64,000 nt of DNA from Streptomyces cyaneochromogenes (GCF_003963535.1 NZ_CP034539.1:4278001-4342000); one strand, 5' to 3'; positions 1 to 8,497 are shown, numbered from the stretch's first letter. The notes: generated by a model not told the origin, from the letters alone. Program-made: numbers and translations.

Positions 1-2
1 GG

Positions 3-638
3 CGGTGGGCCGGCGAGTGGCTCGCGACGGAGGTCACCGGCCCGCTGGGCGCGGACCTGTGGCTGGGCCTGCCGGAGGCGGAGGCGGCCCGGGTGGGCCG
101 TGCCGGCCGCGTGGACGGACCCGAACCGGCGGGCGGGCTGCGCTCCCGCCCCAAGCGCTCGGTCACCGAGGCCTACGACGACCCGGACTCCCTCACCCGC
201 CGTGCCTTCGCCGCCATCACCCCGTTCCCCGACCAGAACGACCCCGCCTACCGCGCCGCCGCCCTCCCCGCGACGAACGGCATCGCCACGGCCGACGGTC
301 TGGCCCGCGTCTACGCCGGCCTGATCGGCAAGATCGACGGCATCCGCCTCTTCGACCCGCGCACCCTGGAACTGGCCCGCACCGAGGAGTCCTCCGGCCC
401 GGACCGTGTCCTGATCGTGAACACCCGCTTCGCCCTCGGCTACATGCTCCACGGCACCGCCTCCCCCCTCCTGGGCCCCACCTCCTTCGGCCACCCCGGC
501 CGCGGCGGCGCCCTCGGCTTCGCCGACCCGGACTCGGGCATCGCGTTCGGCTACGTGACGAACGGCTTCCGCAAGACGGTCACGGCGGATCCGAGGGCGC
601 AGGCGTTGGTGCGGGCGGTACGGGGGGTTCTGGCGTAG
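3..638 (+). CDS. Serine hydrolase of the beta-lactamase/esterase family, C-terminal part
   Basis: The reading frame is open from the left edge and stops at a TAG ending at 638, so only the C-terminal ~211 residues are present. The fragment contains the HPGRGG motif near its end, which in class C beta-lactamase-like esterases and DD-peptidase-like hydrolases replaces the KTG triad motif and lines the active site. The catalytic SxxK and YxN motifs would lie upstream, outside the window. Such enzymes hydrolyse esters or beta-lactam-like amides. The substrate cannot be told from this part. Family assignment is fairly secure, specific function is not. Confidence 0.8.
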   Translation, partial: RWAGEWLATEVTGPLGADLWLGLPEAEAARVGRAGRVDGPEPAGGLRSRPKRSVTEAYDDPDSLTRRAFAAITPFPDQNDPAYRAAALPATNGIATADGLARVYAGLIGKIDGIRLFDPRTLELARTEESSGPDRVLIVNTRFALGYMLHGTASPLLGPTSFGHPGRGGALGFADPDSGIAFGYVTNGFRKTVTADPRAQALVRAVRGVLA

Positions 639-668
639 CCGCCGGGGCGGGTGGCGCACCGGCGGTGG

Positions 669-944
669 TCAGACGTGGATCGGGTGGGACGTGCGGCCCG
701 ATGCCTGGTCGATCTCGCTGTGTGCCTTGGTGAGGAGTTGCATCGCCAGTTCGTTCAGGGCGCGGGCCCCGGCGATCTCCTCGCCGACTCGTGGCTGATT
801 GGAGTCGGTGTGGTGCCGTGTGGCGTGTCCGTGGGCCCGTACTTCGGAGCCGTCGGGCAGGCGCACCAGGGCGACCGAGCGGGTTTCCTGGTCGTCCTCC
901 TGGAACTCCAGCTCGACATGCCATCCCACTGTGGTGTGCATCAT
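669..944 (-). CDS. DUF1876 domain protein
   Basis: This is a 91-residue protein that matches the small DUF1876 family common in actinobacteria. The N-terminal half reads as a beta-sheet segment (WHVELEF, then SVALVRLPDGSEVRAHGHA). The C-terminal half is a helix beginning NELAMQLLTKAH. The family is described as having a dsRBD-like fold, but no function is established. Two adjacent ATGs exist. The upstream one at 944 follows GGAGG by 8 bases and is chosen. It is convergent with the serine hydrolase, 30 bp apart, and divergent from the HIT gene. Often such genes are stress-associated, which is inference only. Confidence 0.85.
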   Translation of the reverse strand: MMHTTVGWHVELEFQEDDQETRSVALVRLPDGSEVRAHGHATRHHTDSNQPRVGEEIAGARALNELAMQLLTKAHSEIDQASGRTSHPIHV

Positions 945-1112
945 GACGATCACCTCCGGAAGACCTGCTTCCAGGGTGCGCCCGAGAGGGCACCGGCGAC
1001 CAGTCGGAGTCGGAATAAGCTCCGGGTTGGTTCGGAGCACGGGGCGGAAAGCGACTCGGAATGCGGCTCGGAACACTTTGCGGATACCTCGGAGCGACAG
1101 GATGGCCGGCCG

Positions 1113-1568
1113 ATGGGCGTGCGTGAACAGGACTGTGTCTTCTGCGAGATCGTCGCCGGTGCCGGCGAGGCGCGGGTGGTGCACGAGGACGAGCACACCC
1201 TCGCCTTCTTCCCGCTGGCGCCCGCCACACGGGGGCACACCCTGGTCGTGCCGAAGGCGCACGCGGCGGACCTGTGGGCGATGGACGAGACGGCGGCCCA
1301 GCGCCTGTTCCACACCGTGATGGTGGTGGGCAGGGCGCTGCGCTCGGTTCTGCGGCCCGACGGCATGAACGTCGTCAACTCCGCCGGCGCGGTGGCCACA
1401 CAGACCGTGTTCCACACCCATGTGCACCTCGTGCCACGCGGCCCCGGCGACACGATGGGAACCATCTGGCCACCGAAGGGCGCGGGCTTCCGCTACGAGG
1501 ACGACGCGGCCACGGACGCGCTCGCCGCCCGCCTCTGCGCGGCCATCGTCCGACGGCCAGCGCCCTGA
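1113..1568 (+). CDS. HIT family protein (nucleotide hydrolase/transferase)
   Basis: This 151-residue protein has the histidine-triad motif HTHVHLVPR (consensus HxHxHxx) near residue 105 and an N-terminal CVFCEIVAG element typical of Hint/HinT-like proteins. HIT enzymes cleave the phosphoramidate or phosphoanhydride bond of AMP-linked substrates, with the middle histidine as nucleophile. The ATG at 1113 begins MGVREQDCVF, which is where family members normally start. In-frame codons upstream are of poor quality. A GGAG lies upstream but at long spacing. It stands alone on its strand and is convergent with the membrane protein at 1603. Confidence 0.88.
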   Translation: MGVREQDCVFCEIVAGAGEARVVHEDEHTLAFFPLAPATRGHTLVVPKAHAADLWAMDETAAQRLFHTVMVVGRALRSVLRPDGMNVVNSAGAVATQTVFHTHVHLVPRGPGDTMGTIWPPKGAGFRYEDDAATDALAARLCAAIVRRPAP

Positions 1569-1602
1569 CTTCGGCCGACGCCTCACGTCACCTCACGTCA
1601 CC

Positions 1603-2103
1603 TCACAGGGCGAACACCAGCAGCGCCAGGTCGGTCAGCAGCAGCGGCGCGTAGAACAGCAGCAGCGTCGGCGTCTGCCAGACCTCCGGCCAGGGCATCC
1701 GGGCCAGATACGGCGCCACGTCCATGGAGAGCATCTCGACCGTGCTGCCGGGGCGCCGCGCGTCGTCGTAGAGCCGCCTGAAGGCCCGTTCCTGGCGCAG
1801 GAAGAAGCAGTCCAGGTACCAGAAGCAGAGCAGCGGCACCAGGCCGACGCCCGCGAGCTGCCAGCTCAACCGGCTGGCGGACAGCGCGAACAGGCCCGCG
1901 GCCAGGGTCAGCGCCCAGCCCTTGACGAGGAACGAGTTGGTGCCCAGTCGCGTGATCGTCGCCTGGATGAACTCGAGGTGCTTGATCCGGTCCGCGCCCA
2001 GCGCCGGCTCGCGGCCCCCGACGTCCGGGCCTTCGACGTCCGCCCCGTCGGCATCCGCGCCCGCGACGCCCGGCCCCTGCGAACCCTCACTCAGCGCAGT
2101 CAC
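1603..2103 (-). CDS. Small membrane protein, unknown function
   Basis: The protein has 166 residues. An acidic, low-complexity N-terminus of about 35 residues precedes a conserved-looking core: IKHLEFIQATITRLGTNSF, a hydrophobic pair of helices (about 60-95), the WYLDCFFLRQERAFRRLYD motif just after the membrane, and a last hydrophobic segment at the C-terminus. This layout of two or three membrane helices plus a charged cytosolic stretch resembles small effector-type 2TM proteins of actinobacteria. I know of no assigned function. The start overlaps the stop of a possible 30-codon reading frame (2100-2192) by an ATGA. Confidence 0.75.
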   Translation of the reverse strand: MTALSEGSQGPGVAGADADGADVEGPDVGGREPALGADRIKHLEFIQATITRLGTNSFLVKGWALTLAAGLFALSASRLSWQLAGVGLVPLLCFWYLDCFFLRQERAFRRLYDDARRPGSTVEMLSMDVAPYLARMPWPEVWQTPTLLLFYAPLLLTDLALLVFAL

Positions 2104-2221
2104 TGCCCCGCCCCCTCGGTAGCCCTCCCCCGGCCCGCTCGATCGTAGTCCCGGAGCAAAGCCCCCAACTCGGGATCAGTGAGACTCGGCACACTCCCTT
2201 CGGTGACCGCCTTCGTCCTGC

Positions 2222-2259
2222 TTCCATGGAGATGTCGCGTTCCGTTCCATGGAGATGTC
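2222..2259. repeat. Direct repeat TTCCATGGAGATGTC, two copies
   Basis: The 15-bp unit occurs at 2222-2236 and 2245-2259, a 23-bp period, and each copy contains the palindrome CCATGG. It lies in the spacer between the divergent membrane protein and metallophosphoesterase genes. About two helical turns separate the copies, which fits a regulator half-site array, but no regulator is known. Confidence 0.6.
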
Positions 2260-2327
2260 TCGCGCCGGACCTGGCCCCGCCGCCACCGCCACCTCCCCCG
2301 TTCACCGCTCAGGGCCATATCGAGGAC

Positions 2328-3833
2328 ATGCGCTGCTGTTTCTCCGCCCACCTCCCCGCACTCGCGGCCCTGTCGGCCTTCCCCGGCCCCTGCGAGGTGC
2401 TGCGCTCCGGCGCGCGCCTCGCCCCCGCCCTGCTCCGGTCGGCCTCCGCCGCCGTCCAGCGGGCGCGCTCCCACCCCGACGACCTGAGCGCCGTCAACCT
2501 GGAACTGGTCACTCTCACCGAGGACCGCGCGGTGATCACCTGGTACACCGGCATCCCCGGCACCAACGACGGCCTCGGCCACCCCCTCCCCGCGATCACC
2601 GAGGGCGAGGTCGTCTACGGCACCCACCCCTCCCGGCTCAACCGCACCGCCTCCGAGGGCCGCCCGACCGCCTACCACCAGGTCGAGCTCACGGACCTGG
2701 AGCCGGGGCAGACGTACTACTACCAGGCCCGCTCACGCGGCGTCGCCGCCACCCCCACCCCGCTGCACCTGGTGCGCGGCAACGCGGTGGGCACCTCGAC
2801 GTTCGGGTTCGGCCACAGCGGCGGCCCGTACTCCTTCACCACCCCGCAGCCCCCACCCGGCCGCCACCTGCTGTCGGTCGCGCTCTGCAACGACCTGCAC
2901 CTCGGCGAGACCACCGCCGGCCTGGTCGGCGGCCTGCCCCTGCTGCGCGGCGTGGTGCAGCAGCCGGGGCGCGCGCCGTATCCGGAGCTGATGAGCCGGG
3001 CCCTGGTCGAGGAGGCCCGGCGGCGCGGGGCGGACGTGCTGCTGGCCGGGGGCGACATCTCGGCCGGCGGGGCGGCGCAGGACCTCGGCGAGGCCCGCCG
3101 GATCCTGGACGGTTTCGGCGCCCACGGCCAGGACTACTTCGTCGTACGCGGCAACCACGACCGCTCGCGGAACGACGACAACGCCAACGCCAACGCCTTC
3201 CAGGCCACCTTCCAGACCGCCTTCCCGGGCGGCGGCGACGGCTCCGGGTTCTTCGCCCACGACCTCGGCGGGCTGCGGATCATCGGCCTCGACACCTACG
3301 CCAAGACCGGCAACGGCGCCGACGCGGGCGGCCTCGGACCCGACCAACTGGCCTGGTTCCAGGAGCGGTTGAGGAAGCAGCCGGACCAGCCGACGCTGGT
3401 GTTCGGCCACCATCCGCTGACCGTGCGGGACTCGGTGTTCCCGGTGACCCGCGGCCAGTGCCTGGAGCGCCGCCAGGCCCGCGCGATCGTCGACGCCTAC
3501 GCGCAGGCCCCCGGCGTCTTCCTGCACCACGCGGGCCACACCCACCGCAACAAGCGCACCGTGCTGACGCGGGCCCCGCACGTCACCCAGCAGGAGGTCG
3601 CCGCCGCCAAGGACTACCCGGGCGGCTTCACCCTCCTGCGCATCCACTCCGGCGGTTACGCCCTCAACCACTACAAGGCCGACGCCCCGGCGGCCCGCCA
3701 GTGGAACGAGCGCAGCCGCCGCGTCGCCGCGGGCCTGTGGCCGCACCACGCCCTGGGCCGCTCGGTCGCGGACCGCAACAGCGTGACGGCGCACGACCTG
3801 TCGGGCATCGCCGCGCACAGCACAGTGCGCTGA
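2328..3833 (+). CDS. Metallophosphoesterase with N-terminal fibronectin-like domain
   Basis: This 501-residue protein has the full set of calcineurin-like phosphoesterase metal motifs in order: DLHLGE (DxH), GGDIS, RGNHDRS (GNHD), GHHPL and GHTHRNK. An N-terminal region around residues 50-170 (ITWYTG..., LTDLEPGQTYYYQARS) looks like the purple-acid-phosphatase/fibronectin type III domain that commonly precedes it. It is expected to hydrolyse phosphomonoesters or diesters with a dinuclear metal centre. I see no clear signal peptide. The ATG at 2328 has a GAGG only 2 bases away, so the start is not certain. A longer proline-rich in-frame extension upstream is less credible. Confidence 0.85.
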   Translation: MRCCFSAHLPALAALSAFPGPCEVLRSGARLAPALLRSASAAVQRARSHPDDLSAVNLELVTLTEDRAVITWYTGIPGTNDGLGHPLPAITEGEVVYGTHPSRLNRTASEGRPTAYHQVELTDLEPGQTYYYQARSRGVAATPTPLHLVRGNAVGTSTFGFGHSGGPYSFTTPQPPPGRHLLSVALCNDLHLGETTAGLVGGLPLLRGVVQQPGRAPYPELMSRALVEEARRRGADVLLAGGDISAGGAAQDLGEARRILDGFGAHGQDYFVVRGNHDRSRNDDNANANAFQATFQTAFPGGGDGSGFFAHDLGGLRIIGLDTYAKTGNGADAGGLGPDQLAWFQERLRKQPDQPTLVFGHHPLTVRDSVFPVTRGQCLERRQARAIVDAYAQAPGVFLHHAGHTHRNKRTVLTRAPHVTQQEVAAAKDYPGGFTLLRIHSGGYALNHYKADAPAARQWNERSRRVAAGLWPHHALGRSVADRNSVTAHDLSGIAAHSTVR

Positions 3834-3916
3834 CAGCGCACCGGTGACGGACCGGTAACGCACCGATAGCGCACTGTGAATAGCACCGGACAGGGAGTGT
3901 CCGTAGCGTCGACAGC

Positions 3917-4660
3917 ATGGCGACCCTCTGGGAGCTGATGCGCGACTGCATCCCCGACGACCACGCCCGTCAGGTCACCTCGCGGTACTACGTCGACGAG
4001 GTGATGGGCGCCCCCGGCGCACCCGGGCTGGTCGTCGACCTGGGATGCGGCCGCGGCACGTCCGCCCGGCTCTTCCGCAAGCACGCCCCGGCGGTGCGGT
4101 GGGTCGGCGTCGACATCCGGGACTCACCGGAGGCCGCACAGCGCACCCCGGGCGGTGACCCGGTGGTGCACTACGACGGCGTCCGCCTCCCGCTCGGCTC
4201 GGACTCGCTCCCCCTCATCTACTCCCACCAGGTCTTCGAACACGTCGCCCGCCCGCGCGAGCTGCTCGCCGAGATCGGCCGAGTACTGGAGCCCGGCGGC
4301 CTGTTCATCGGGTCGACGTCCCAGTTCGAGCCGTACCACTCCTTCAGCCTGTGGAACTACACCCCGTACGGCTTCCGGGTCCTGGTCGAGGAGGCGGGGC
4401 TCGCGCTGGAGGAGATCCGGCCCTCGCTCGACGGGGTGGCGCTGATCATGCGCAGCTATCTCGGCCGGCCACCGGAGTACAGCCGGTACTGGGACGAACA
4501 GTCCCCGCTCAACACGGAGATCGACGAGTGGGCGGCACACGGCGGCCGCCGCCGCAGGACGGCGCTGGTGAACCTGCGCAAGCTCACGTACTGCGGCCAG
4601 TTCGCGTTCCGGGTGGCCAAGCCGGTGCAAGATCGCGAAACTCGGCGCGCCGCAGGATGA
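3917..4660 (+). CDS. Class I SAM-dependent methyltransferase
   Basis: The protein has 247 residues. Motif I is VVDLGCGRGTSARLF near residue 41, followed by the acidic end of strand 2 (GVDIRD) and the methyltransferase-11 signature FEHVARPRELLAEIGRVLEPGG. The C-terminal third (SRYWDEQSPL onwards) is family-specific and basic at the end. It transfers a methyl group from SAM to an unknown acceptor. The gene is monocistronic, 83 bp after the phosphoesterase, with no biosynthetic neighbours to suggest a substrate. Confidence 0.85.
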   Translation: MATLWELMRDCIPDDHARQVTSRYYVDEVMGAPGAPGLVVDLGCGRGTSARLFRKHAPAVRWVGVDIRDSPEAAQRTPGGDPVVHYDGVRLPLGSDSLPLIYSHQVFEHVARPRELLAEIGRVLEPGGLFIGSTSQFEPYHSFSLWNYTPYGFRVLVEEAGLALEEIRPSLDGVALIMRSYLGRPPEYSRYWDEQSPLNTEIDEWAAHGGRRRRTALVNLRKLTYCGQFAFRVAKPVQDRETRRAAG

Positions 4661-4683
4661 TTTGGGGCATTTCTACTTAATCT

Positions 4684-4699
4684 CCCTTAATCGTAAGGG
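4684..4699 (+). promoter_or_regulatory. Palindrome CCCTTA-ATCG-TAAGGG upstream of secreted protein gene
   Basis: This is a perfect 6-bp inverted repeat with a 4-base centre, located 64-80 bp before the start of the 94-residue secreted protein. It sits in an unusually AT-rich patch that also has a CTTAATC direct repeat (4676 and 4686). Either an operator or a 5'-UTR hairpin is possible. Confidence 0.45.
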
Positions 4700-4763
4700 T
4701 CGCTCCTGCAGGAAAGGGCCGCCCCTTCACGCATTGCATCCACCTCACTCCACCGGAGATGAC

Positions 4764-5048
4764 ATGCAGAAGCTTCGCAAAGCCGCCGTCCTGGTCGCCG
4801 CCCTCAGCAGCGTGGCGCTCATGGGCGCCGGCACCGCCCACGCCGACGGCCACCGCGGCGGCAACGACTTCAAGGTCCAGCAGAGCACCTCGTGCAAGTC
4901 CCACGACCTGAACATCGACATCCTCGGCACGGTCGGCCTGCTCAACGGCCTGCTGGGCGGCGCCCTCAACGGCGAGGGCTCCGAAGGCAGCCAGAGCACG
5001 CACCTCGGCTCGACGATGGGCTGCAACAACGCCGCCTTCGACAAGTGA
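4764..5048 (+). CDS. Small secreted protein with two cysteines
   Basis: This 94-residue protein has a clear Sec signal peptide (MQKLRKAAVLVAALSSVALM..., cleavage probably after AHA near residue 28). The mature ~66 residues contain two cysteines (STSCKSHD and MGCNNAAF) that could form a disulfide, and a hydrophobic glycine/leucine-rich centre (GLLNGLLGG). In size and style it resembles chaplin- and rodlin-like surface proteins, but it does not carry the chaplin signature, so I leave it unnamed. GGAG lies 6 bases before the ATG. A strong terminator follows. Confidence 0.8.
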   Translation: MQKLRKAAVLVAALSSVALMGAGTAHADGHRGGNDFKVQQSTSCKSHDLNIDILGTVGLLNGLLGGALNGEGSEGSQSTHLGSTMGCNNAAFDK

Positions 5049-5065
5049 CCGTCTGACTGGTGCGC

Positions 5066-5090
5066 AAGCCCCGGCCATCGGCCGGGGCTT
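5066..5090. terminator. Bidirectional hairpin terminator
   Basis: AAGCCCCGGCC and GGCCGGGGCTT form a perfect 11-bp stem with an ATC loop. It lies 18 bp after the secreted protein gene and 4 bp from the stop of the convergent EamA transporter, so it can serve both. Confidence 0.85.
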
Positions 5091-5094
5091 CGGC

Positions 5095-5940
5095 CTAACT
5101 CGCGTGCAGCATCATCCCGATGCCCACCACCAGCAGCGCCGCCGCCGCGATCCGGGCCCGCCCGAACCGCTCCTTGAAGAAGACGGCCCCGATGGCGGCC
5201 CCGACGATGATCGAGGACTCCCGCAGCGCGGCGATCGGCGCCAGCTCCGCCTTCGTCTGGGCCCACAGGACCAGCGCGTACGCGGCGACGGACAGCGCGG
5301 CACCCAGCAGCCCCAGCACGGCGAACGGCCGTAGCACGGCGACCGTCTCCGCGCGCCAGCGCCAGACCGCGTACGCCGGGATCGCGAGCCCCTCGACCAC
5401 CATCAGCCAGGCGATATAGCCGAGCGACGACCCCGAGGCACGCACCCCCAGCCCGTCGATCACGGTGTACGCCGCGATGCTCAGCCCGGTCGCCAACGCG
5501 GCGCCGATCGCCGCCCAGTTGGGCCGGTGCCCGCGCAGCCCCCACAGGGCGACGCCGACGAGCCCCGCGCAGGACACGGCGATCCCGGCGGCCGCCCACC
5601 CGTCCGGCACCTCGTGCGCGAACACGGCGGCGAACAGGGCGACCACGAGCGGCGCGGTGCCCCGAGCGATGGGGTAGGCCTGCCCGAAGTCGCCCAGCCG
5701 GAAGGACTTCATCAGCAGCGCGAAGTACACGATGTGGACGACGGCCGAGGCGAGCAGATACGGCCAGGCCCCGGCCGCCGGGAACGCCCCGAAGGGCATC
5801 AGCGCCAGCCCGATCAGCACCCCGCCGCCCGCGATGAGCGTGAACCCCACCAGCTTGTCCGTGATCTTGTGGGCGATGGCGTTCCAACTGGCGTGCGTGA
5901 CGGCCGCCAGCAGGACGGCGGCGGTGACCAGGGGCGTCAC
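5095..5940 (-). CDS. EamA-family transporter (DMT superfamily)
   Basis: The protein has 281 residues, almost all hydrophobic, with about ten membrane helices arranged as two repeats of five, as in EamA/RhaT-type drug/metabolite permeases. Near the end of the second repeat the LRESSIIVGAAIGAVFFKERFG element is the usual E-rich signature of the family. The start is a GTG at 5940 that overlaps the stop of the upstream YbaK gene (GTGA), so the two are translationally coupled. The substrate is unknown; an amino-acid or metabolite exporter is the common guess for such proteins. Confidence 0.85.
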   Translation of the reverse strand: MTPLVTAAVLLAAVTHASWNAIAHKITDKLVGFTLIAGGGVLIGLALMPFGAFPAAGAWPYLLASAVVHIVYFALLMKSFRLGDFGQAYPIARGTAPLVVALFAAVFAHEVPDGWAAAGIAVSCAGLVGVALWGLRGHRPNWAAIGAALATGLSIAAYTVIDGLGVRASGSSLGYIAWLMVVEGLAIPAYAVWRWRAETVAVLRPFAVLGLLGAALSVAAYALVLWAQTKAELAPIAALRESSIIVGAAIGAVFFKERFGRARIAAAALLVVGIGMMLHAS

Positions 5941-6431
5941 GAAGTCTGCGTCTGCTCGCGCACGTCCACCACGGTGGCGCCGGCGTGGGCGACAAGTTCC
6001 TTGGGCTCCATGGGGAAGACCGCGTGCGGGTTCCCGGCGGCGGCCCACACGACCTCGTGCTCCAGCAGCGACCGGTCGGCGAGCACCCGCGTCCGCGTAC
6101 GGTGCCCGAAGGGCGGTACGCCGCCGATGGCGTACCCGGTGGTCTCCCGTACGACATCCGCCTTGGCCCGCGTGACCTTCTGGACGCCGAGTTCCTTCCG
6201 GACCAGCTCCACGTCGACCCGCGACGCCCCGTCCATCAGCACCAGCACCGGCTCCCCGTCCGCCGCGAAGATCAGCGACTTGCAGATCTGACTGAGCTCG
6301 CACCCGATGGCCGCGGCGGCCTCGGCGGCGGTACGGGTCGCGTCCGGGAAGCGGCGGATGCGGGTGTGGAGGTCGGCCAGCCCCAGCTCACGCAGGGCTT
6401 CGGCGAAAAGGGGGTGGGCGGCTGTCGTCAT
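5937..6431 (-). CDS. YbaK/ProX-type aminoacyl-tRNA deacylase
   Basis: This 164-residue protein has the YbaK fold features: the conserved lysine in QICKSLIF, the strand ADGEPVLVLMDG, and the GYAIGGVPPFGH glycine-rich loop, followed by LLEHEVVWAAAGNPHAVF. Family members remove mischarged amino acids from tRNA (Cys-tRNA-Pro, Ala-tRNA-Pro). The specific substrate is not evident. The ATG at 6431 gives a family-length protein. It is the first gene of a two-gene operon with the EamA transporter, a frequent actinobacterial pairing. Confidence 0.88.
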   Translation of the reverse strand: MTTAAHPLFAEALRELGLADLHTRIRRFPDATRTAAEAAAAIGCELSQICKSLIFAADGEPVLVLMDGASRVDVELVRKELGVQKVTRAKADVVRETTGYAIGGVPPFGHRTRTRVLADRSLLEHEVVWAAAGNPHAVFPMEPKELVAHAGATVVDVREQTQTS

Positions 6432-6563
6432 GGACGGCACGGTAGCGGTGCGTGCATGAGCCATGCGACCCATTACCCGCTCGGGGAAGCAGAAAGCCGA
6501 CCGACGGGGCCAGAGGCAGGCCTCCTGCTCGCGCACCCCCCAGGTTCCCCCGAAGATGGCGAT

Positions 6564-7358
6564 ATGTCCCGATATCTCTTCGACAACACCGACGCCCGCA
6601 CCCCGGACCGCTTCGCCGTCCTGGAGTCCTGCTACGACCACGTCTCCCGCCGCCGGCTCGAACTGACCGGCCTCGCGCCCGGCTGGCGGTGTCTCGAAGT
6701 CGGCGGCGGGGGTGGCTCGCTGGGCGACTGGCTGGCCGAGAGAACCGGCCCCGACGGCGAGGTCACCGTCACCGACATCGACCCCCGCTGGGCCGAGTCC
6801 CGCCCGCACTCACCCCAGGTCCGCCTTCTCCACCACGACATCGTCAACGACCCGCTCCCAGGCGACGGCTACGATCTGATCCACGCCCGGCTGGTCCTCA
6901 TCCACCTGCCGGAACGGCTCCAAGTCCTCGACCGGCTGGTAAGGGCCCTGCGCCCGGGGGGCACGCTGGTCCTGGAGGAGTTCGACTGCCACTGGTCGCC
7001 GGTGCTCGCGTCCCCGGACGAGGAGTCGGAGGCTCTCTTCGACCACGTCCAGGCGGCCCTGCTCGCACAGTTGCAGAAGGCGGGCGCGGACCCCCTCTGG
7101 GGCCGGCGCGTGCTGGGCGCCATGCGGCGGGCGGGCCTGGAGGACGTCACGGCGACGACGTACGCCGAGTCCTGGCAGGGCGGCACCCCGGGCATCGACC
7201 TGCACCGTGTGAACGCGCAGCAGACGGAGGCGGGCCTACGGGCGGACGGCGTGACGGAGGCCGAGCTGCAGCGGTTCTACGCACTGCTGCGGGACCCGGG
7301 GTTCGTGGTCAACTCCCCTCCCTTGATCAGCGCACAGGGAAGGCGCCGAGGAAGGTAG
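6564..7358 (+). CDS. SAM-dependent methyltransferase
   Basis: This 264-residue protein has motif I CLEVGGGGGSLGDWL, the acidic loop TVTDIDPRW, and motif IV-like DLIHARLVLIHLPERLQVLDRLVRALRPGG. The VGGGGG in place of the usual GCG is typical for the methyltransferase-25-like proteins of streptomycetes. The acceptor is unknown. The ATG at 6564 (MSRYLFDN) was chosen because the conserved N-terminal region starts there. Its 3' end overlaps the convergent DUF397 gene by 32 bp. Confidence 0.83.
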   Translation: MSRYLFDNTDARTPDRFAVLESCYDHVSRRRLELTGLAPGWRCLEVGGGGGSLGDWLAERTGPDGEVTVTDIDPRWAESRPHSPQVRLLHHDIVNDPLPGDGYDLIHARLVLIHLPERLQVLDRLVRALRPGGTLVLEEFDCHWSPVLASPDEESEALFDHVQAALLAQLQKAGADPLWGRRVLGAMRRAGLEDVTATTYAESWQGGTPGIDLHRVNAQQTEAGLRADGVTEAELQRFYALLRDPGFVVNSPPLISAQGRRRGR

Positions 7359-7515
7359 TCCAGGTGGACGGGGTGACCGTGAGGTGGGGGGCCTCGGGGG
7401 TCTTGGAGTCGCGGATGTGGATGGTGGCGGGGGTGGTGGCTACCTCGACGCAGTCGCCGGGCTCGCTGCTGTCGCTGTAGCTGCTCTTGAACCAGTGGAG
7501 TTCGGCGGTGCTCAT
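7327..7515 (-). CDS. DUF397 protein
   Basis: The protein has 62 residues and shows the typical DUF397 pattern: W-KSSYS near the N-terminus, then GDCVEVA, then RDSK, and a WTTFL near the end. These small proteins are almost always paired with an XRE/DUF5753 regulator in Streptomyces, and the pair is thought to act in developmental or antibiotic regulation (bldB/abaA-like loci). Here the start overlaps the stop of the XRE gene by ATGA, which fits translational coupling. Confidence 0.93.
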   Translation of the reverse strand: MSTAELHWFKSSYSDSSEPGDCVEVATTPATIHIRDSKTPEAPHLTVTPSTWTTFLGAFPVR

Positions 7516-8363
7516 AGTCTCCCCAGCGCTTGCTCGATGAAGGCCTGCGACTCCCTCGGCGTGAGAGCCTGCGCCCGGATCATGCCATAGCGCAGCTCAA
7601 GGATGCGGAGATCCTTGGGGCTTGAGACCGGGCGGGCGTTGAACACGCCGCTGGAACGTCCGATCGCCGTACCGTCGGCAAACTTCAGCACCTGAATCAG
7701 GCCCGACGCTCCGGCGTTCTCCTGCCGGTCGGTCGGCATGACCTGGAGCGTGACGTTCCGCAACTGCGCTACCTCCAAGAGGTGTTCGAGCTGTCGGCGT
7801 AGCACCATCTTCCCACCGTAGGGCCGTTCGAGTGTCACCTGTTCCTGGACGAAACTGAGCGTCGGAGCAGGTTCCCGCTCGAAGACGGCCTTCCGAGCCA
7901 TGCGAGCGGCGGTCTCCCGCTCGACGATGTCTTCGGTGAGCGCAGGCTGCCTCATCTCGAACAGCGTTCGCGCGTACTCCGGCGTCTGCAACAGGCCGTG
8001 GATGTTGTGGCTGCCGTACAGCAGCATCTCCACGGCCCGCCTCTCCATATCCGCCAGATCCCGCACCTTCTTCGGATACCGCGCCTGCTCCATGTCCCGC
8101 TTGAACGCCTTGAGATGCCCCTGCGCCCTCAGGACGTCGTCCGCCTTGTCCAGGAACTCCGGCCGGGGAATCCGCTGCCCCCGCTCGATCTTGCGGATCA
8201 TGTCCTCGCCGTAGCCCATGACCTCCCCGAACTCGGCGACCCGCATCCCCGCCGCCTCCCGGCACACCTTCAGCAGCCGCCCCACCGCCTGGACCACGGG
8301 CTCGATCTCGTCCCCCGGTTCGACATCCCAACCGGCCTCGTCCACCTGGTCGTTCACAGTCAC
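7512..8363 (-). CDS. XRE regulator with DUF5753 domain
   Basis: This 283-residue protein has an N-terminal helix-turn-helix (VGRLLKVCREAAGMRVAEFGEVMGY..., about residues 26-85) and a C-terminal DUF5753 domain that includes QTPEYAR and SFVQEQVTLERPYGG. It is a DNA-binding regulator forming an operon with the DUF397 gene and diverging from a histidine-kinase-like ATPase at 8498. This three-gene arrangement is common in Streptomyces and is thought to regulate differentiation locally. The ligand and target are unknown. Confidence 0.92.
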   Translation of the reverse strand: MTVNDQVDEAGWDVEPGDEIEPVVQAVGRLLKVCREAAGMRVAEFGEVMGYGEDMIRKIERGQRIPRPEFLDKADDVLRAQGHLKAFKRDMEQARYPKKVRDLADMERRAVEMLLYGSHNIHGLLQTPEYARTLFEMRQPALTEDIVERETAARMARKAVFEREPAPTLSFVQEQVTLERPYGGKMVLRRQLEHLLEVAQLRNVTLQVMPTDRQENAGASGLIQVLKFADGTAIGRSSGVFNARPVSSPKDLRILELRYGMIRAQALTPRESQAFIEQALGRL

Positions 8364-8497
8364 CCACCTCCGACGCGCACTCGTACCCGAACAACCCCCG
8401 AGACAGCCGAGACAGCACGAGACAAACCCGGGACAGTCCCGCTACGCACCGCCGCGATCGCTCACCCAGGGAAACCGATCACGCCACTCTGAGTGAC

